This document shows positions 61,475 through 64,000 of a stretch of 64,000 nt of DNA, piece by piece. Source of the stretch: Cladorhizidae sp. MBARI D1340-BT2 (lineage: Eukaryota; Porifera; Demospongiae; Poecilosclerida; Cladorhizidae). The translations under genes and the position numbers were made by a program. Location: NCBI GenBank assembly GCA_028752905.1, contig JAQNBH010000010.1, positions 10,116,493 through 10,180,492 of the forward strand, read 5' to 3'. Under the pieces are notes generated by a model that saw only the letters and a program-made list of their open reading frames with translations, had not been told where the DNA came from and searched no databases. Each line of letters begins with the position of its first letter. Positions within the stretch are counted from its first letter, which is position 1.

Positions 61475-62480
61475 TTGGGTGTACTGAAGAACTCTCATGA
61501 TCGGAAATCAGGTAATCCTTATCGATGGTTACAAGACTTCGTTAGGAAATGGGATGTAAGGAAAGCAGGTATTCTACCTCAGAAAAAGGAGGTGGACAAA
61601 GGGACAAACCCTACAACAATGATTACGGGGCCATTGAGAATGGGACTATTCATGAATAATTTTAAAACAATGAACAAAAGGTGAATGATATTGCAGTTTG
61701 CAAGAGGAGAGTACAGCATTGTCCAACAGCATCATTTGAGGTAACATTTGAAAAGTTGATGTAGAACATGAAGCATGAAAGAAAAGTGGCTGAGAGAGCT
61801 CATGCTGAGGAAAGAACATAAGTTATTGAACAAGTGTTGATATTGTTGATGGACATAGAAAGTCTGAGAGATGAAACTAGGAGTCAGAGAAGACAAGACA
61901 TGGAAGACTACAATCAACTGATCAAGCATCAGCCATTGGTGACAGTTCCATGAATGCAGAATCAATGTGAAGCAATACCTATTAGAATTTGAGAGATTAG
62001 CAAATACACGCAGAGTTACAAAAGAGCATTGAACAAGTCATATAGAGCCTTTACAGGCTGGAAAAGCTTAACATGTTGCAGCAAGTTATGGAGAGCAAAG
62101 GACTATATATGATGCCCTGAAGGATACAATACTGTAAACATATAACATTGGTCCACTCACTTACAAGAGCTTCAGCTGTGAAAAAGAGACGCGACCTATT
62201 CCAAAAGTGAAACAAGACATTTTCTTAACATTATAGAATTAAAAGCAGTTCTGGAAACAGAATGTGTATGGGAGCTGTTGCCAAGGGAGATGAAAGCCTG
62301 TGTCAAGGAAATATTTCCACATAATAGTGAAGATGCTGTTCAATTAGCAGATATAAATGTCCACATCCATGAGCTCAGCCTAGAAAAGATCACACTATTC
62401 GACCTCCACCTTAGCAGAATTCAAAACCAAGGGAACAAGGAATCTACTCAAACCAAGAATGAGATGACCACAATCAAATA
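61475..62480 (+). pseudogene. Gypsy gag remnant, SCAN-like capsid region
   Basis: The first frame begins at the PBS and reads MGVLKNSHDRKSGNPYRWLQ then DFVRKWDVRKAGILP, typical of a gag opening. The last (62260-62480) reads LETECVWELLPREMKACV, then KEIFPHNSEDAVQLADI, which resembles the SCAN-related capsid of Gmr1-like gypsy elements. Several stops lie between. No pol follows before the end of the window. Confidence 0.6.
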
Positions 62481-62492
62481 GAAGGCATCGGC

Positions 62493-62780
62493 CAGAGGTG
62501 GAGGAAGCTATTGAAAGTAGGGGCGGCACAATATTAAATCATCCCACCCACCCTCCTCCTCAGGGTGTGTGTGTGTGTGTGTATGTGTGCAGTTGGAGAG
62601 AAGACATGCTACAAATTACTACTATTGTAGTAACCAATAATCAAGTTTAGTAGTAAAATGGTAAAGTCCAATACAAAATTAAGTGCAAGACCAAGTTTGA
62701 GAGGGGAGCCCCAATATGAAAAATACTTTATCAAGTTTTGGGTTGGGGGGGGGGGGGGGGCTCTCCTGGCTACACCCCTG
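62493..62780. mobile_element. Possible hAT-like MITE
   Basis: Begins CAGAGGTGGAGGAAGC and ends CCTGGCTACACCCCTG, whose complement CAGGGGTGTAGCCAGG is a frequent end of non-autonomous hAT elements. It contains a GT run (about 62566-62590) and 16 G at 62745-62760. The eight-base flanks do not match, so the boundaries are uncertain. Confidence 0.35.
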
Positions 62781-64000
62781 CTCCTCCCCAGTGTTATGGT
62801 TACGTTTGTCACATGAAAAAATTATACTATATAGCTATTTGTTATATTTAGGTTAACTGTGAAACCTACAAACCTACTCCGGACTGGACCATGGAATGGA
62901 TAATATTGTATGGACTGAAGATTGACGTTGATTTTTGTACTATAGCTATATATTTTGTTATATGCTGCAAAGTTAATGAGATGACTATATTAATAACAAA
63001 ATGCTGAAGTAAACAAATCTTTAAACATGTGAAAACATCAGTGAGGCTATTGTTGCCTACCAAAGCCAAGTTTCCCAGGCCATTTGTAAAATATTAAATG
63101 TTCAACCTCAGTCCAGAGTATATTTATTAGGCTACGAAAAAGACATACAAATCTATCTAGCAGCAAATTCTATTCCAAGAGATTCAATATAGTCAGTATT
63201 ACACAAATGTTCCCAAAAAATTCATCCGCCTTGTGTTAGCAGACGTAAACAAACGAGCAATTTCTGTTAGATCCAGGACATCTGTTTCCTCTTTGTGTGC
63301 ATGCAACAATAAAATGTTACGCTCTTCGGTCATGGTGGATCTGCCTACTTATGTCCACAAATAGGCAGGCCTTGTCGCAGCAAGAATTGTAGACTAGATA
63401 GCTGTTTTATCTATTCTCTGATTGTGTCTTCACAGCTTGCGATACCAGTTGATCGATCACACTATGAGCCTGGAAACATTTGAGTCTAAGTACAACCTCT
63501 TTATGGCACTCACTAACTTGATGACGCTCGAATCTTTCCCGTGTTTCTTCCAGTTGCTGAATCCATCAATTATAAATGCATCTTCATACTTTTTAGTCAT
63601 AGTCAGTAGGCCTTTGTTGTTGCCATTTTTTTCCTTTTCGTTGCACCCATTTGAAGTCTTTATACCATCTGGGATTTAAAAACCGGACTTCTGTCCAACT
63701 TTCTGTCTGGTAGAGGCTATTGTTGCCTTATCACAAGGTTGATATGGAGTTGACCCTTCCACCACACTACAACACACACTTGTGCAGGGTAAGCCTTTCC
63801 TGACCCTGTCAAAAATGGTTTACAGTGCTACTCAGCTAGCTGTAGTTTAGCTATCGATATCAAGTGTATCAAATAGTTGCAGACAAATAAAACTTACTCA
63901 GTTGAATGAGATGATGTCTCGATGTCAGCTTCATCAGCATCTGCTTATCAGCATCTGCCTCGCTAAGGTCACTGCCAAAATCTAAAGATGGTGAATGTAT
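62781..64000. other. No gene recognised to the end of the window
   Basis: AT-rich sequence with only short frames lacking domain features (for example 63422-63679). It may be the 5' or 3' flank of a gene outside the window. Confidence 0.4.

Noticed and set aside
1..64000. CRISPR arrays, operons, ribosome binding sites
   Set aside because: The window is clearly eukaryotic; the only large repeats are the exon-bearing units and transposon remnants.

Overview
The window is AT-rich eukaryotic (animal) DNA: short exons with GT/AG introns, long introns, and remnants of Ty3/gypsy retrotransposons, hAT transposases and small inverted-repeat elements. I see no prokaryotic features. The abundance of AGCTAG-type words and the secreted and membrane domains suggest a marine invertebrate, possibly a sponge. 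That is inference; the sequence does not name the organism.

Layout. 1-3308: a minus-strand Ty3/gypsy element cut by the window edge (gag, frameshifted protease, reverse transcriptase/RNase H, start of integrase, a primer-binding site and a probable 5' LTR). 3309-9087: no recognisable gene; a short degenerate tandem repeat, a perfect hairpin and a poly-G tract. 9088-39540: a same-strand tandem array with units of about 11.3 kb, 9.2 kb and 8 kb plus a scrambled partial fourth. Each full unit carries four exons (A, B, C, D) that together encode one CAP/SCP (CRISP, antigen 5, PR-1) domain. A TATA promoter with a signal-peptide exon (SP) sits inside the B-C intron. 39541-51350: a 12.7 kb intron filled with a dead hAT transposase, an LTR, a second hAT fragment, a dispersed repeat and a gypsy gag/protease relic. 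51383-60254: the last exons of the array's terminal gene: a final D exon, an extracellular exon E, a Sushi/CCP exon F and a transmembrane-plus-tail exon G. A small internally deleted gypsy copy with 87-88 bp LTRs and another gypsy relic sit in the F-G intron. 60437-64000: poly(A) signals, a tRNA-Thr-like relic, an LTR with a gag remnant, a possible MITE, then nothing recognised.

How the CAP genes seem to work. The intron phases fix the model. SP ends in phase 1 and exon A starts in phase 1, whereas exon C, only about 200 bp downstream of SP, starts in phase 0. SP1 (16323) therefore fits A2 (20459), and SP2 (25686) fits A3 (29634), each skipping the preceding gene's C and D exons, so neighbouring genes would be interlocked. 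The SP copies that have an A exon downstream are intact, and the two that have none (37148, about 38273) are frameshifted. A deletion seems to have fused units 3 and 4 and removed D3, A4 and B4. Exon C3 lost its splice acceptor and C4 took its place, giving a protein SP-CAP-E-Sushi-TM of roughly 440 residues. Exon B differs among units only by amino-acid-changing codons, while both histidines of the CAP tetrad are absent in all copies. This points to a diversifying extracellular recognition family rather than a metal-dependent CAP protein. All counts were made by eye.
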